A stretch of 64,000 nt of DNA from Axinella damicornis (GCA_963931865.1 OZ007513.1:6680157-6744156); one strand, 5' to 3'. Shown: positions 21,206 to 32,238, counted from the stretch's first letter. The notes: generated by a model from the letters alone, not told the origin. Numbers and translations: made by a program.

Positions 21206-24200
21206 TTGGCGCCCCCCTCTGATTGCGTTTGAAAATGGCGACTCGTCGCTGTCCTCTCTGAGGTGTTTTCTGACCCTGTGGCTACCCGCTGGTCTACCTC
21301 AGCTCAAATGAAACCACTCTCCGTTGTCCTCTACTTCTGTGTCATATTTCTCACGAGTTTAAATCTCCGCTGGATGGAGTTGCTGAGAAGCCTAAATATT
21401 GACCCCAATGTCCCCAAGTCTGAGCTGGTCTCGACCCTATCTACACAGTCAGTGGACTCACTACTCTCTCTCAGATCGGCACTGTTTGAAGAAGCCAGAA
21501 GTGCAGCCCTAACTCATCCAAATGACGCATTAGTAAGCCGTCGCTCTACAGGCAAGACTCCTCTCATTGCTAAACTCTCTGAGGATGTTTGGTCCCTGTC
21601 ACACTCACTGAAAAACTCCTACAACGTGCCTCACTCTGTTCTGAGAAACGGCAAAAGAAGTGAAACATACCTCAACCTGGCCAGGACACAAAGTCAGAAC
21701 CTCAGTCAAGGCCCAGCTCTGGAATGCCAACACCGAAATCTTAGTCAAATTCCACGTCAAAATCAGAGTCAAAGCACTACTAACCACCATAGTCACCTGA
21801 ATAGGCAAGGTCAAAATCAGAGCCAGCTAAGCCAGTGCCAAAATCAGAGCCAGCAAAATCAGAGCCAGCTTAGCCAGCGCCAAAGTCAAAGTGAAAGTCT
21901 CACTCAACAAAGACAAACTAATCAGACCCAACACCCATCACTTCTCCCCCACCTCTCCATCGCCCAGAACTATCCTGCGGGCACCTCAAACGCCGCTCAC
22001 AGTCTGGCCTTATCAGGTGTCAGACGCGAATTAAATTCAGTCAAAGAGCAGGTAAAATCCCTAAAATCCGAGGTTTCCTTCCTGAGGAGCAAGACTATCC
22101 CAGCAAAAACAATAAGCTCCTGTCATGTGCATGTCTCTTGTAAACAGCCTGTAAGTGCTGCTGATCTTCCCAAGATTATTGGTTGTCCTGTCTTAGATGT
22201 CACACAGGTTGGTCCTTCTGGGCTCTCCTGGAAGGTCAAGCTATCTCGACATCACCTCTATGATGCTATGACCTCCACTTGCAATACCCATTCTGTTAGT
22301 GTTTGGAGAAATAATAACTCTCACTCCTTAAGTGCATCAAACACACACACAGTTTCCCCTTCGAGAACATCAATCCAGAATAACCTCATCATTACTACAT
22401 GGAATTGCAGGGGCCTCCACAACAGCCACAACTACCTTCTTGAACTGATTTCAAAAGGCTCTGATGTGATTGTTCTGCAGGAGCACTGGCTATGGCCATA
22501 TGAGCTCTCAAATCTCGCTGCTTTACATGCAGATTTCAGCTATACTGCCGTCTCTGACAACCGTTTGAATTCTCAGTGCGATCTCCAGCAAGGCTGTGGG
22601 GGTGTCGCGATCCTCTGGAACAAACGTATCAATGCTGTTCCTATTTCCGCAATCAACAGCGACAGGATTTGCGGCATACGAATCCCTCTATCAGATCCTG
22701 ATAGACGAGTTCTTACTGTCCTGGGGGCTTATATGCCAAGCTCTAATTCACCACATGACATGTACACCACACATTTCAATTTCATTGAAGAGCTTATCTC
22801 CCAACTTGGCCCTGATGGACCTCTCTTCATAGTGGGCGATCTTAATGCCCATCTTGCAACAACAGACAACAGCCAAAGTTGCAATCCTAGAGGCACTATG
22901 TGGAGGAGTCTCATCAACTCACAGAATTTGTATGATGCAACACAAGGCTGCCTCACCTCTGGTCCCTCGTATACCTATTCTTCAGGTGGTCACTCCACTT
23001 TTTTGGACTACATACTTGCTAATCAAGATGGAGCCAGAGGTGTTTCCTCCTGTAATATCCATGAGGAGCACCCCTTGAACACATCTGACCACTTGCCTGT
23101 ATCCTGCCATCTGGAAATCTCTCACCTGCGTACAACACCGACATTAGCTTTCCCCAAGTCCAACCTCAACTGGTCAAAAGCTGTCCAGACGAACGAAGTC
23201 CTACTCTACTCCACAGCCACAGACGAAGTTGTTCGCTCTCTCCTAGACAAGGACTACTCAACAATCGAGGATCTGGATTCTGACATCAATCTCATTGCAA
23301 GGAAGCTGCTTGAAGCAGGGGAAGCAACAATTCCCAAGGTGGGAAAGAACAAGAAATCTGACAGGAAGTTCAAGGACCGCACCCTGTCACATCTGTGTTG
23401 GAAAAGCCGCATTGCTTTTCGGAAGTGGAAGGATGATGGAAGACCAGTGTCAGGCCCTAGCTTCAATGAGAGGAAGAAATGCAAGAAAGAAGTCAAAAAG
23501 TATCTAAACAAATGTCATGCTCGCCGTGAACGCTTGCGCATCCTGAAACGAGATGAAATGTTTCAACAGAACCATCCCCACCGCTTTCGCTCGGCACCCC
23601 ATGCAAAGTCTGTCTGTTCAAAGCTTCTTCACAATGGCTCCACCGTCTCAAATAAACAGGACCTTCTCGACTGTTGGGCGAATCACTTCAACAGTCTTGG
23701 TCAGTCCAAGTGTGACTCGAACCAGGTCCTCACCCAAATCAAGATGAGAATGAGCGACCTCAATCTCACCTCATTGACTGAGCCAGACAACATTATTACT
23801 GACGACTTCTCAGTGGAGGAGATTGAGTATGCTATTCGACGCCTCAAGAGAAACCGAGCAGGAGGTCCCGATAATGTGTCTCCTGAGCATATCAAGTATT
23901 CCGGCCCCATCTTCAAGAATTGGCTCTGCCAAATTTGCAACCACATCTGCCGTCTAGAGCGTATTCCCCAGACCTTCAAGCAAGGAATCATCATCCCCAT
24001 TCACAAGGGCAAAGGGAAGGATCCTCTCATAATGAAGAGCTACAGGGGCATCACACTTACCTCTGTGTTTGCGAAGGTTCTGGAGATCACTCTCCTAGAA
24101 AGGATCAAACCTGTTCTTGAAGAGCACAGTGTCCCACAGCCCACTCAAACAGCCTACAGATCAGGAGCATCTTGCAGAGACTCCATCTTCGCCTCTCTAG

Positions 24201-25812
24201 AAACAGAGAGAGTTTTCAGAAGTGAAGGTGACGTTGTTTACTCCTCCTTCTTTGATCTGACATGTGCTTTTGATACCGTTGAATTTTGTGTGCTTCTCGA
24301 CCAAGTATTCAATGTGGGAGTGAGAGGCAAGTGTTGGCGTCTACTAAATGACTGGTATTGTAATACCACCAGCAGAGTGAGACTAGGCAACCTCCAGTCC
24401 ACTCCCTTCAACATCGGACGTGGCATCAGGCAAGGCTCTGTCCTGTCACCCACCCTTTTCAACCTTGTCGTTGACCCCCTGCTGTCTACCCTGAAGAGTC
24501 AATCCTTGGGACTGAGTATCAATGGGCTCTTCTTGGGTGCTTTTGCCCATGCTGATGACATCAGAACCCTTGCTTCCAGCCCCCATGACTCAGCTCTACA
24601 ATCCACTGCAGTGCGCTCTTTTGCTGACTGTAAAGGTCTGCAGATCTCCACTGAAAAGTGTGCTCTCATCATGTCTGGAGGCAAATCCTCCTCCCTCAGC
24701 CCCTCCCTCCGTAGTGGTCTGCTACCACTTAACCAGTCCACCAAATGTCTTGGAGTTTGGTGGAACTCTGCCCCCTCCAGCAAACAATCAGTAGACGAAA
24801 GACTCAACAAGGCCAGGGGTGCCTTTTTTGCAAATGGCCAGCTTGGAGCTTTCCATGGCCTCCTGAACCCTGTTTCATCTAGGAGCATTGTGGAGAGTTG
24901 TGTATTTCCCGTACTCATGTATGGTTCTGAATCATGGATTCTCAACTCAACTCTTCTCTCAAAGCTGGAGTCCTTCCAGGCAGAAATAGGGAAACGTATC
25001 CTAAGTCTATCAAGGTACACTTCCAACTATGTTCCCCTCCTAGCTCTGAAATGGCCCTCGGTCACTGCAAGACTGCTGTGCAGTAAGCTATCCTTTCTTC
25101 ACGCCATACTAAATGTTGACTCTGACGAGTCTCTGAGCTCACAAGTCTTCCACACACTCGCTGCATCTGACATTGACTCTATCAGCCTAATCAAACAATG
25201 CCGTCTTCTAGACCAGACTCTCGGCTTAAATTTCACTGAGACACTTCTTGTTGATCCTTCTACCTCTATTAGAGATCTGAAGAGACAGATAATCACCGCA
25301 GACTACACCCGAACTCTCAACACGTCTGAGCAACATGTCTCCCTGGAGTATGTTCTGAAAGTGGCAAACGGAGGCAGCTGGATGAGATTCTGGGATAACG
25401 CTCTAGAACATGGCCCTGAAGGGACAAAGGCCTCCCTTGCCATCTTAAACATCCTGAGCAAATCTGTATTCTCTGACCGTGCATGCCCTATCGACAACTG
25501 CTCATTCGTTGTACCTCGGGATACCCCTCTCTGTGATCATCTTCTGTCCACCCACCTCAACTTAACAAACTGCGCATCTCCTAAAGACCTGGTGGACTCT
25601 GTCATCTCCAGTTTGTCAGATCCTGAGAGTTTTGAAGTGGTACTGTCCACTGGCCGTGAACTCCTATGTTAACTCTGCCACTGTTTATTGTTTGCTACTT
25701 CGTACAGTTTTGTGTGTACACGTCTTTGTACTATATTTGTACGCGGCATTGTATGCCTCCCGTTACCGGGGTATCAATTACACTTTGACTTTGACTTTGA
25801 CATTGGGGGTGT
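21204..25812 (+). mobile_element. Non-LTR retrotransposon, apparently full length
   Basis: One long ORF is preceded by about 100 bp (possible 5' UTR) and followed by about 130 bp ending in a (TTTGAC)n-type tail at 25,781-25,802. GGAACATCATCACCCTC occurs directly before (21,187-21,203) and after (25,813-25,829) the element and is a candidate target duplication, although the locus itself is repetitive. The intact ORF suggests a young insertion. Confidence 0.8.
21308..25672 (+). CDS. Non-LTR retrotransposon polyprotein: apurinic endonuclease plus reverse transcriptase
   Basis: The frame gives about 1,454 residues from ATG 21,308; ATG 21,374 (MELLRSLNIDPN) is an alternative and arguably better start, because the first 22 residues are hydrophobic and unlike a retrotransposon N-terminus. 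Residues 131-217 are rich in Q, N and S repeats and 237-262 form a short coiled coil. An exonuclease-endonuclease-phosphatase fold follows (about 357-596): TTWNCRGLHN, VLQEHW, FIVGDLNAHL, SGGHSTFLDYIL and TSDHLPV supply the catalytic N, E, D-N and D-H residues. The reverse transcriptase (about 889-1,130) shows GIIIPIHKGKGKDP, YRGITLTSVFAKV, FDLTCAFDTV, GIRQGSVLSPTLFN and AHADD in place of the usual Y/FADD. Near the C-terminus (about 1,392) CPIDNC...CDHLLSTH is a zinc-knuckle-like motif. No stop or frameshift interrupts it. Confidence 0.93.
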   Translation: MKPLSVVLYFCVIFLTSLNLRWMELLRSLNIDPNVPKSELVSTLSTQSVDSLLSLRSALFEEARSAALTHPNDALVSRRSTGKTPLIAKLSEDVWSLSHSLKNSYNVPHSVLRNGKRSETYLNLARTQSQNLSQGPALECQHRNLSQIPRQNQSQSTTNHHSHLNRQGQNQSQLSQCQNQSQQNQSQLSQRQSQSESLTQQRQTNQTQHPSLLPHLSIAQNYPAGTSNAAHSLALSGVRRELNSVKEQVKSLKSEVSFLRSKTIPAKTISSCHVHVSCKQPVSAADLPKIIGCPVLDVTQVGPSGLSWKVKLSRHHLYDAMTSTCNTHSVSVWRNNNSHSLSASNTHTVSPSRTSIQNNLIITTWNCRGLHNSHNYLLELISKGSDVIVLQEHWLWPYELSNLAALHADFSYTAVSDNRLNSQCDLQQGCGGVAILWNKRINAVPISAINSDRICGIRIPLSDPDRRVLTVLGAYMPSSNSPHDMYTTHFNFIEELISQLGPDGPLFIVGDLNAHLATTDNSQSCNPRGTMWRSLINSQNLYDATQGCLTSGPSYTYSSGGHSTFLDYILANQDGARGVSSCNIHEEHPLNTSDHLPVSCHLEISHLRTTPTLAFPKSNLNWSKAVQTNEVLLYSTATDEVVRSLLDKDYSTIEDLDSDINLIARKLLEAGEATIPKVGKNKKSDRKFKDRTLSHLCWKSRIAFRKWKDDGRPVSGPSFNERKKCKKEVKKYLNKCHARRERLRILKRDEMFQQNHPHRFRSAPHAKSVCSKLLHNGSTVSNKQDLLDCWANHFNSLGQSKCDSNQVLTQIKMRMSDLNLTSLTEPDNIITDDFSVEEIEYAIRRLKRNRAGGPDNVSPEHIKYSGPIFKNWLCQICNHICRLERIPQTFKQGIIIPIHKGKGKDPLIMKSYRGITLTSVFAKVLEITLLERIKPVLEEHSVPQPTQTAYRSGASCRDSIFASLETERVFRSEGDVVYSSFFDLTCAFDTVEFCVLLDQVFNVGVRGKCWRLLNDWYCNTTSRVRLGNLQSTPFNIGRGIRQGSVLSPTLFNLVVDPLLSTLKSQSLGLSINGLFLGAFAHADDIRTLASSPHDSALQSTAVRSFADCKGLQISTEKCALIMSGGKSSSLSPSLRSGLLPLNQSTKCLGVWWNSAPSSKQSVDERLNKARGAFFANGQLGAFHGLLNPVSSRSIVESCVFPVLMYGSESWILNSTLLSKLESFQAEIGKRILSLSRYTSNYVPLLALKWPSVTARLLCSKLSFLHAILNVDSDESLSSQVFHTLAASDIDSISLIKQCRLLDQTLGLNFTETLLVDPSTSIRDLKRQIITADYTRTLNTSEQHVSLEYVLKVANGGSWMRFWDNALEHGPEGTKASLAILNILSKSVFSDRACPIDNCSFVVPRDTPLCDHLLSTHLNLTNCASPKDLVDSVISSLSDPESFEVVLSTGRELLC

Positions 25813-26125
25813 GGAACATCATCACCCTCATGAGGGAGTGGAGGTATGACATCACCTCCAGTGGGGATGGATGAATGCCATACCGGAGGGTGATGACATT
25901 CCACACCCACCTGATGGTGATGACGTTCCTATGCACCCACATTGGGGTGATGACGTTCCTACGCACCCACGTGAGGGTGATGACGTTCCTACGCACCCAC
26001 GTGAGGGTGATGACATTCCTACACACCCACGTGAGGGTGATGCCATACCTCCACCCACACGAGAGGGTGATGACATTCCTCCACTGTCACATGAATGTGA
26101 TGACATTCCTTCACCCCCACTAGGT
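25813..26125. repeat. Minisatellite arm right of the retrotransposon, inverted relative to the left arm
   Basis: After one unit in left-arm orientation, the array continues as GAGGGTGATGACATTCC / TACGCACCCACGT units, the reverse complement of 20,960-21,205. About nine units. Confidence 0.9.
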
Positions 26126-26500
26126 GATGACGTCAGTGTTAGTTAGCCAGTTAGTGCTGTGTTGTGGGTGGCTCATTAATGTTCAATGGAAATTAATGGA
26201 TTGACAAGTGGATTTAGCCCCAGTGTTTTTGCATCCCCTAGTTACGATGTTTACAAGTGATCACTCAGTGTGTTGCTATAGAATCATCCGATTAGCTGAT
26301 TGCCCTAACCAGGTGTTGGATGGACTTCAAATTCCTCACTGGGATGGACTTAGGTAGCATCTTCTTAACCGTCCGGCCTAGCCTTGTTCCGAGGCAACCA
26401 CCCATGTTTTATTGTTTGCAGTGCAGCATTGTGTGGAGGACCTGGTACACAACTCCAGTGACCAAAAAAATGTTTTCAGAATGAAAAATTGACCGTTTGT
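26126..26500. other. No recognisable feature
   Basis: AT/GC-mixed sequence without supportable exon, repeat arm or ORF. Confidence 0.5.
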
Positions 26501-27317
26501 GTGTCGTTTGACTGTTTTAGCAGTCACCCCAGTCTAGCACTTGGTGCATGTGTGAATGACAGTCACCACAATCTTACACCTTGTTGTAACCGTCACCCCA
26601 ATCTTGGTGTACAGTTGAGTCACCCCAATCTAGCACATGGCGTATATGACAGTCACCCACATCTAGCACTTGGTACTGGTGTATAACTAGTGGATTGCAG
26701 GACACTGGCTGAGTGAAGTGCATGCGTGTGCCACAGGACATGCAAGGAGCAGTTGCATTCACATGACTGTCATCAGAATGTGACAGGGTAATGAGCATAG
26801 CTAGGCCACAGAAATTATGGCACTAAACGTACATTCGTGCACATCACAGCAACTGTGAGTCAGGTTAGCGTTTGTTCAACTGACGATAGCGACAACAAAG
26901 ATGGAGAAACCACTCGTGGACATTGGCTAGAGCACCATGAACGTTCTGCCTCCTCGGCGGTGACACTAACAAAGACGGAGACTGCGGCTCAGAGTCGTGG
27001 ACCTACTACCGGCGCCATGGCTGGTGATGTTGGTGCTAGACTGCTTCAGCTACAGGTAGCTAGACGGTTCACGATTCCTTGCATCGAGGTGCGTAGAGTT
27101 CGTTGTTGTATTTGAATATTATTGTTCACATGCAAGTGAAATTCGCTCATTTAAAATTTACGGTATTTGCAAGATCCAAGCAAGCATGCACACGCACAGT
27201 GCAATGATGTCACGCTAGTGTGGGGCTCGCTCAGGCTCGCCCCATTTATGACAGTCACCCCAATCTAGCACATGGTGTATATGACAGTCACCCCACTTGG
27301 TGTATATGCCTATCTAG

Positions 27318-27705
27318 TAGCCTCGTTCCCAGTCCCACGCCCAGCTTTTCGTTGCTTGCAGTACGGTAAAGCGAGGAGGGCCTGGTACATTTCCTCACGT
27401 GAGCATGACGTAATCGAAAAATGGCAAAATTTTCAGAACGACGACGCTACGTTCTGCGTGTTATTCAACCACCTGCACGTTCAACGCATGACAGTCGCCC
27501 CCCACTAGCTAGATACGTGTGGTATGTTACCTAGTACCTTCACTCTTCTTGCTGTTCTGAGACCCACGTACGCCCACGCTTCCTTCCGTTCTTTCTACCC
27601 CTTTCTACCCTTGACGTCACTGACGTGAGGAAATGTACCAGGCCCTCCCCGCTTTACCGTACCGCTAGCGACGAAAAGCTGGGCGTGGAACTGGGAACCA
27701 GGCTA
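27318..27705. mobile_element. TAGCC-type element, full length, ~390 bp
   Basis: Ends TAGCCTCGTTCCCAGTCCC and its complement. Arms of about 90 bp include GCCCAGCTTTTCGTTGCTTG. Flanks CCTATCTAG and CTTATCTAC match at 7 of 9. The interior matches 9.7-10.1 kb (inverted) and 56.2-56.4 kb (partial). Confidence 0.75.
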
Positions 27706-27932
27706 CTTATCTACGTAGTACTTGGTGTATATGACAGTCACCCCTATCTAGCACTTGGTGTATATGACAGTCACCCCTATCTAGCACTTGCACTTGGTGT
27801 ATATGACAGTCACCCCTATCTAGCACTTGGTGTATATGACAGTCACCCCAATCTAGCACTTGGTGCATAGCTATAGCACATGTATAGGACAGTAGTCCAC
27901 ATCTGTATAAGACAGTCACCCCAGTCTAGCAC

Positions 27933-27991
27933 TAGCCTCGTTCCCAGGCTCTCGTTCTCGGAAGGGAGAATAGAGCCTGGGAACGAGGCTA
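27933..27991. mobile_element. Minimal TAGCC foldback, 59 bp, 9-bp target duplication
   Basis: Perfect ends TAGCCTCGTTCCCAGGCTCT and complement. GTCTAGCAC is repeated at 27,924-27,932 and 27,992-28,000. It landed inside a minisatellite unit. Confidence 0.85.
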
Positions 27992-28118
27992 GTCTAGCAC
28001 TTGGTATATAAGACAGTCACCCCAGTCTAGCACTTGGTGCATAGCACATGTATACTAGCAGAATGTATAACATTGTGGGGCGAGCCTGAGCGAGTAAATG
28101 CATATGCAACATGCATTT

Positions 28119-28156
28119 AGATAGATAGATAGATAGATGGATAGATAGATAGATAA
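28119..28156. repeat. (GATA)n microsatellite
   Basis: About nine tetranucleotide units with one GATG variant. The sequence from here to 28.7 kb is otherwise featureless. Confidence 0.9.
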
Positions 28157-28739
28157 ATTTTAATTTTCGGCAGGAATGTTTCATCAGCCAGTGGCTGGCC
28201 TACCTGAGAGTCCTGCATATTAAATAGGATGCATACAAAATCAGTGGATAATAAATGTATGTTTACAAAAACAATTAACAAATTCCGCAAGCAGAACACT
28301 CAAAGTGTTGGATGGGGATGATGTGCTATGCATCAAGTGCTAGACTCGTTTGAATGTAACTCAACCTCAGGCTGTAGAATTGCAGCACAAGAACTGTATG
28401 AACAGTACATGGTGATCATGTATAGCTACATGCGGCATGCACACGAGCAGATGAAAGCACTCTCACTATCTTAAGCTCTGAGCCATATGTCTTTCATAAG
28501 AGCAATACAAATCAGCTCACACGACCCTCAAGATATGCTGTCACACTGGTAAAGCAGTATGGCTCCTTCATGTCCGAACGTGAATCTTGTTGGAGTTACC
28601 ACGTACAGAGAAAGAGTGTGGGGATTGTGTAATTACCTGGTACGTAGGTGCAATCTCCCAACGTTCTACTATTGCTCCCTTTTGACCTCTTGTATGTTAA
28701 GCCAGTAATGGTCAGCTGTTCCCCCTCTCTGTTGTGTAG

Positions 28740-30767
28740 GTGACCGTGCAGGAGTGGTGTATGCAGACACTCACCCTACTCTATGAGGGCATCGCCGGAC
28801 TCACCGAGAGCCAACAGGCCATCGTCGAAACCTACTATGGTAAGGCCTCAGCATGTACGTAGTGTCAGTAGGCCTCCATTTGTCATAGTTGAAGCTAGTT
28901 TCCCATCAGAGAAGGTTGCAATGGCTTTGCACCCCCCCCCCCCAAAGCTAATAGTAAAACGTCCAGTGTCTCAGTTTGTCCCTCGCTTCCTGTTTGTACT
29001 CCAATTGATAATGTGTCCTTGTGGTTAGTGAATACTGTGTACAGCAAGGAACAGTGGTGTAATTGAAGGAGAGTATGCAGAACTAGTAACGCTGTTGCAT
29101 ACGTAGCTGTTGTTGTATTTGTATTGGTATTATGGGGCCATGTTTTCTGCAGGTCCAACCTGGATGTTTTTCCTGATCAAAAATCTACAGTTATGTGATA
29201 ACTAATCGAGGGTGGTTGGTGGGGGGCTGAGCCAACAGGCAGCGCAAAGCAGGGATAAGCGTCCCCATGGGGCAAGTGTCCCTATTCCGCACTATTCCCT
29301 AAGTAGCTTCGCTCACTCAGCTACTCCCCCTTCATTCACCTACGTGAGTAATCAGCGCCGGACAGCTCTCTGTGCAAAGCTGCTACTCCCCGATTGTGTC
29401 AGCTTCAGCTACTGCTCCCCAATTGCATCCGCTTCAGCTGCTGCTCGCTACTTGCGTTCCCCGTTTGCATCTGCTTCAACTGCTCCCCAATTGCATCTGC
29501 TTCAGCTGCTGCTTGCTGCTTGCGTCTGCTTCAAATGCTACTCCCCGATTGCATCCGCTTCAACTGCTCCCCTACATTGTGTCCGTTTCAGCTGCTGCTC
29601 CCCGATTGCATTGATCCACTTCAACTGTAGTTCTCCCTATTTACGTCCGCTTCAGCTGCTGCTCCACGATTGCGTCCGCTTCAGCTGCTGCTCCCTGATT
29701 GCATCCCCCTCAGCTGCTGGTTATTGCTTGCGTCCACTTCAGCTGCTGCTCCCAGATTGCGTCTGGATCAGCTGCTGCTCCCTGATTGCATTCCACTTCA
29801 ACTGCTGCTTCTGATTGCATCCGCTTCGTCTGCTGCTCTCCGATTGCATCCAGCTGTTCTGGAAGATTCCAGCGCATGCCATAATTCACTTACTATGTTA
29901 ACTGTACGGAGCACATTCATTATCAGCTTCAATGTCATGAATGTACAAGTGTACAAACATAATCGAACGTCCACAGGTCCGGTGGAATTCTACCGCGATT
30001 TAGCGCATGTGCAAACAGTGACAACCAGGCCCTTTTCTCCTTCCTGTCTCGGGCCTGGGAACAAGGCTAGGGGTTACCCAACAGGAGAATGTCTTGGACC
30101 ATGACTGTGCCAGTAATGTGTAGGTGCCCCCAGGATAGGTTCGGCCAGTGTGAAATTTAGTGTAGCAGTACTTCCTGGTCGATGGGTGACGTCTTGCTAG
30201 TGGTGGTGAAAGTGTGTGCAGGACATTATTAAAGGGATATACCCAAACCAAGCAGAACAGACTGGGAATTAGTTTACAAATTCCAATTATTTCAACTCCC
30301 AAGATTATGAATGGGATGTAATTGAGCATTGGTAATGGCATTTCTCTGTGTTTCAAGAGGTGGAGTATGACAGGCCATCACTAAATCCCTTTTGGAATTT
30401 GTACTCTATAGATATGCTCGAGATTACTGAAGGTTATCAGAGACTGCTAGAGATTGAGATTACTAGAGATTACAAGGGTTTACTAGAGAGTACTAGAAAT
30501 TACCAGAGATTAGTAGAACATAACTAGAGTCTACTAGAAATTACTAGAGATTACTAGAGATTACTGGGGAGTACTAGAGATTACAAGAGTTTTCTAAGGA
30601 TTAGTTAATTGATCATACATGGATGTTAGCAATGTTTTACTGGAACTAATTGCTGCAGGGATTTGAGAATGCTGTAACTGGTGTGTCATGATTGTGATGT
30701 CCCTCTGTCCTTAGACATGACTGGAGACAGAGTTCTGCTCACAGTCGACCTCAAACCACATGGCAAG
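28740..30767 (+). CDS. Two exons of an unrecognised gene (28740-28839, 30715-30767)
   Basis: Exon one (acceptor GTTGTGTAG, donor GTAAGG) reads VTVQEWCMQTLTLLYEGIAG and on to QQAIVETYY with one base over. Exon two (acceptor GTCCTTAG, donor GTGAGA) supplies the other two bases and continues DMTGDRVLLTVDLKPHGK. The split codon and phase agree, giving 51 continuous residues, helical then a strand-like segment, which is good evidence for real splicing. The intron contains a minisatellite. I do not recognise the family; it does not match the VWA8 region expected at this point. Confidence 0.5.
29283..29875. repeat. GCTTCAGCTGCTGCTCCC minisatellite with shared border sequence
   Basis: About 15 degenerate ~27-30-bp units (29,370-29,870) are preceded by a unique border, AGTAGCTTCGCTCACTCAGC to GCCGGACAGCTCTCTGTGC. 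The same border, in the other orientation, occurs at 48,300-48,430 with almost no units and at 62,340-62,445 with about eight. Open frames across it are artefacts of the repeat. Confidence 0.85.
30420..30600. repeat. ATTACTAGAG tandem repeat
   Basis: A degenerate array of ATTACTAGAG units, about 15 copies. No coding potential. Confidence 0.85.
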
Positions 30768-30947
30768 GTGAGAGGGATTTAGGGGACGGAGGGGGACTTA
30801 TAAAAGCAACCTCTGCTGCCTCTACTCATATGACCTACTCCCTACTAGCCTTGTTCCCAGGCCATGTGGGAGGAGGGAAAGTGGCCTGATATTGTAACTA
30901 TCCCATGATTTCATAGGGTATTGTATATCATCATTGCAAACCATAAT

Positions 30948-31437
30948 ACCGTAGATCGGGAATTTTTCGCTATTGAAATGTTTTCGTAGTTGCCCTCAAG
31001 CACGAAAATTTAACGCACAAAATTTATTTACAACGGATAATTTTTTACAGTCAGCCACGTGTAAACTAGCTAGTACTGAATTTACCTGTGCTGCACTCAC
31101 GGTCCTTCGCGATTCTTCAAGCCCGCAGATGGACTCCCCAATCCAAAACGATCTCTGTCGCTCTCCGTTCCTGCGGCAAGGTATTGCCTCAGTGAATCGG
31201 GAGGTGCTCGAATCGACAAGCGTGCCGAAACGGACAGGAAGAAGCGCGGGGCATACAGGAGATAGCTACGGTCCAGAAGAACGCTTTGTCGGTGCGTCAA
31301 TGACCATGGCATAGTAGCAGCTTGTTCGTTCATCTCCATTGTTGGCACAAAGATTGTTAAAAAAATTTCGCTGATGAGCTGTACTACGAAAATTTAACAC
31401 CACGAAAAATTTACACACAAAAAATTTTTTTAACAGA
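30948..31437. mobile_element. ACGAAAATTT-ended element with transposase remnant
   Basis: The ends are AAAATTT/ACGAAAA-rich in inverted orientation, as at 12,983. The inner frames read GIASVNREVLES and, one frame over, RKKRGAYRR before a stop, matching the 13.1-kb fragment (ANKEVEKV...KQRGQYRR). A broken, deleted transposon copy. Confidence 0.55.
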
Positions 31438-31527
31438 ACCGAATCTGGGAATGAGGCTAGTTTAGGTAGTTGTGGGCCTTTGTCATTCAGGTATAGTGGT
31501 AAGCAGTATTGCTCTCCAACCTCTCAC

Positions 31528-31642
31528 ACACACACACTCACACACACACATACACACATACACACACACACACACATATACACATACACACACACATATA
31601 CACATACACACATATATACACATACACACACATGCACACAAC
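31528..31642. repeat. (CA)n microsatellite
   Basis: CACACA/TACACA repeat. Confidence 0.9.
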
Positions 31643-32030
31643 TATAGTGCAATGTCATCTGGTGCCTTGTGGTCTTGTGGTCTTGTCTACAAACGCACTT
31701 TGCCCTTTGGTTGTTTTAGCAACCACTTGAAGTACTTGATAAGGTGTGGCCAATGAGAGCAGCTGATGTAAACATTACACAATCAACTCTGACCCAGCTG
31801 CAATAAACACATACAGTGTTGTGATGTTGGCAGCTGTGTGTGGGAGATGGTGGGGTAGGGAGAACATTGCGTTTTTTATTAATTAAATAGTTACGGCACC
31901 CTTCACTGGTAAGAACAGTGACTCGAGTATACACGTGCACTTTCAAGGACATTATGTGATATTATGCCTCTCCCTCTCCCTGGTGGCAGTTTAGATTGCT
32001 CATGTAAAGCTCACAAAACCATCCTGAGGT
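31643..32030. other. No recognisable feature
   Basis: Nothing supportable between the CA repeat and the next foldback element. Confidence 0.5.
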
Positions 32031-32103
32031 TAGCCTTGTTCCCAGGCCATCGCCTAGCTTTTCGTCGCTTGTTCGCGTGTGGGAGAGCCTGGGAATGAGG
32101 CTA
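32031..32103. mobile_element. TAGCC foldback, 8-bp flanking duplication
   Basis: Ends TAGCCTTGTTCCCAGGCC and GGGAATGAGGCTA. CCTGAGGT is repeated directly on both sides (32,023-32,030; 32,104-32,111). Confidence 0.75.
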
Positions 32104-32238
32104 CCTGAGGTAGCTACAGTATTGAGATGGTTGGCAAGCAGTGCTACATAGGATGTGGTTGAAATGTGTGGTACATGGTATCTGGTCAACATACTAACAT
32201 AGTAGACTTTTCAATATTTTGTCTGATTAGAGGATATC

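Larger units (their letters stand above)
26520..28060. repeat. Dispersed ~30-bp minisatellite (TATATGACAGTCACCCC / CTAGCACTTGG)
   Basis: Units occur at 26,520-26,690, 27,245-27,300, 27,720-27,875 and 27,905-28,050. They are separated by the module shared with 428 and 47.8 kb (26,880-27,080) and by two TAGCC elements. The array was evidently continuous and later split by insertions. Confidence 0.85.

Noticed and set aside
20936..21232. Frames with WRNVITLRWV and HPPEGDD repeats on both strands
   Set aside because: Minisatellite translation on both strands at once, so not coding.
21263..21310. GTG at 21,263 as start of the retrotransposon ORF
   Set aside because: A GTG start is not expected in animal DNA; ATG 21,308 or 21,374 in the same frame is preferred.
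29212..29814. 200-residue plus-strand frame rich in LLLPDC repeats
   Set aside because: It is produced by a ~27-30-bp minisatellite whose unit length happens to keep frames open.
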